Shown here: positions 63,772 through 64,000 of the stretch, piece after piece | How the letters are laid out: each line of letters starts with the position of its first letter | Numbering within the stretch: position 1 is the first letter of the stretch | DNA from: Corbicula japonica | Lineage: Eukaryota > Mollusca > Bivalvia > Venerida > Cyrenidae | Reading direction: 5' to 3' | Length of the DNA stretch: 64,000 nucleotides | Assembly (NCBI GenBank): GCA_038501625.1 | Contig: JAZAYU010000014.1 | Span: 372,001-436,000 of the forward strand | Notes under the pieces: model-generated | Databases searched by the model: none | What the model was told of the DNA's origin: nothing | What the model saw: the letters and a program-made list of their open reading frames with translations, nothing else | Program-made: the position numbers and the translations under genes

Positions 63772-63897
63772 ACACGGCTGAGCGGGGCCGAGGCGTGATA
63801 ATCGGCCCTCGGTCGCAAACGGCCCTCGGGCTAAAGCCCTCGGGCCGTTATGCTCCTCTCGGGCCGATTATCACGCCTCGGCCCCGCTCAGCCGTGT
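63772..63897. repeat. 126-bp GC-rich nested palindrome
   Basis: Outer arms ACACGGCTGAGCGGGGCCGA..ATAATCGGCC (36 bp) are perfectly mirrored at the right; an inner AACGGCCCTCGGGCT/AGCCCTCGGGCCGTT hairpin sits in the loop. It stands out from the AT-rich surroundings. Confidence 0.9.
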
Positions 63898-64000
63898 ATT
63901 ATCATCTAATTATTATACTGCAAAGAAATTTGCTTGAATTTGATTGGATAATTTGCCGTTGATATTTATCCGTATAAATTTACGGATCGGCCGTAGATAT

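Overview
The window looks like nuclear DNA of a bivalve mollusc. This is inference from three things: AT-rich DNA with intron-split genes and standard GT-AG junctions; dispersed repeats carrying the GGGCCATAACTCTGG-type core and the 'caagagggtccat...ctcgcttacctg' leader that are common in bivalve genomes; and a VWA plus galaxin secreted protein of the sort found in invertebrate skeletal or adhesive matrices.

Layout, left to right. 1-3.6 kb: a small inverted-repeat element (122-444) and a ~170-bp tandem array with telomere-like CCCTAA stretches. 3.6-14.2 kb: a 145-bp tandem array split by a complete ~10-kb EnSpm/CACTA DNA transposon (4089-14065). Its ends are CACTGTAAAAA and its target duplication is TA. 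On the minus strand it encodes a C2H2-zinc-finger DDE transposase, broken by one frameshift, and a five-exon SAM-domain (SAMD3-like) accessory protein whose ATG lies 2 nt after the transposase stop. 14.7-17.4 kb: a non-autonomous element with ~168-bp terminal inverted repeats, a core of about 33 copies of a 42-bp minisatellite, and a nested 394-bp insertion in its right end.

18.7-44.0 kb holds the main gene, on the plus strand. Twelve coding exons and a spliced 3'UTR join in phase to give a 5146-residue protein: signal peptide, a short galaxin unit, a complete MIDAS-type VWA domain, then roughly 80 double galaxin (di-cysteine) repeats. A single uninterrupted 14,073-bp exon supplies 4,691 residues. 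Cysteines are lost in correlated pairs along the array, which predicts a disulfide map: a chain of loops joined at vicinal Cys-Cys. The introns carry at least three inverted-repeat elements.

44-64 kb is mostly repeats: a 145-bp array with nuclear-receptor-like palindromes and a 1,146-bp duplication (46.0-48.9 kb), an inverted-repeat element (49.86-50.24 kb), a 7.8-kb 54-bp satellite with 1,881-bp higher-order structure (50.6-58.4 kb), low-complexity DNA, and a cluster of strong hairpins at the right edge. I see no convincing RNA gene, CRISPR array or prokaryotic feature.
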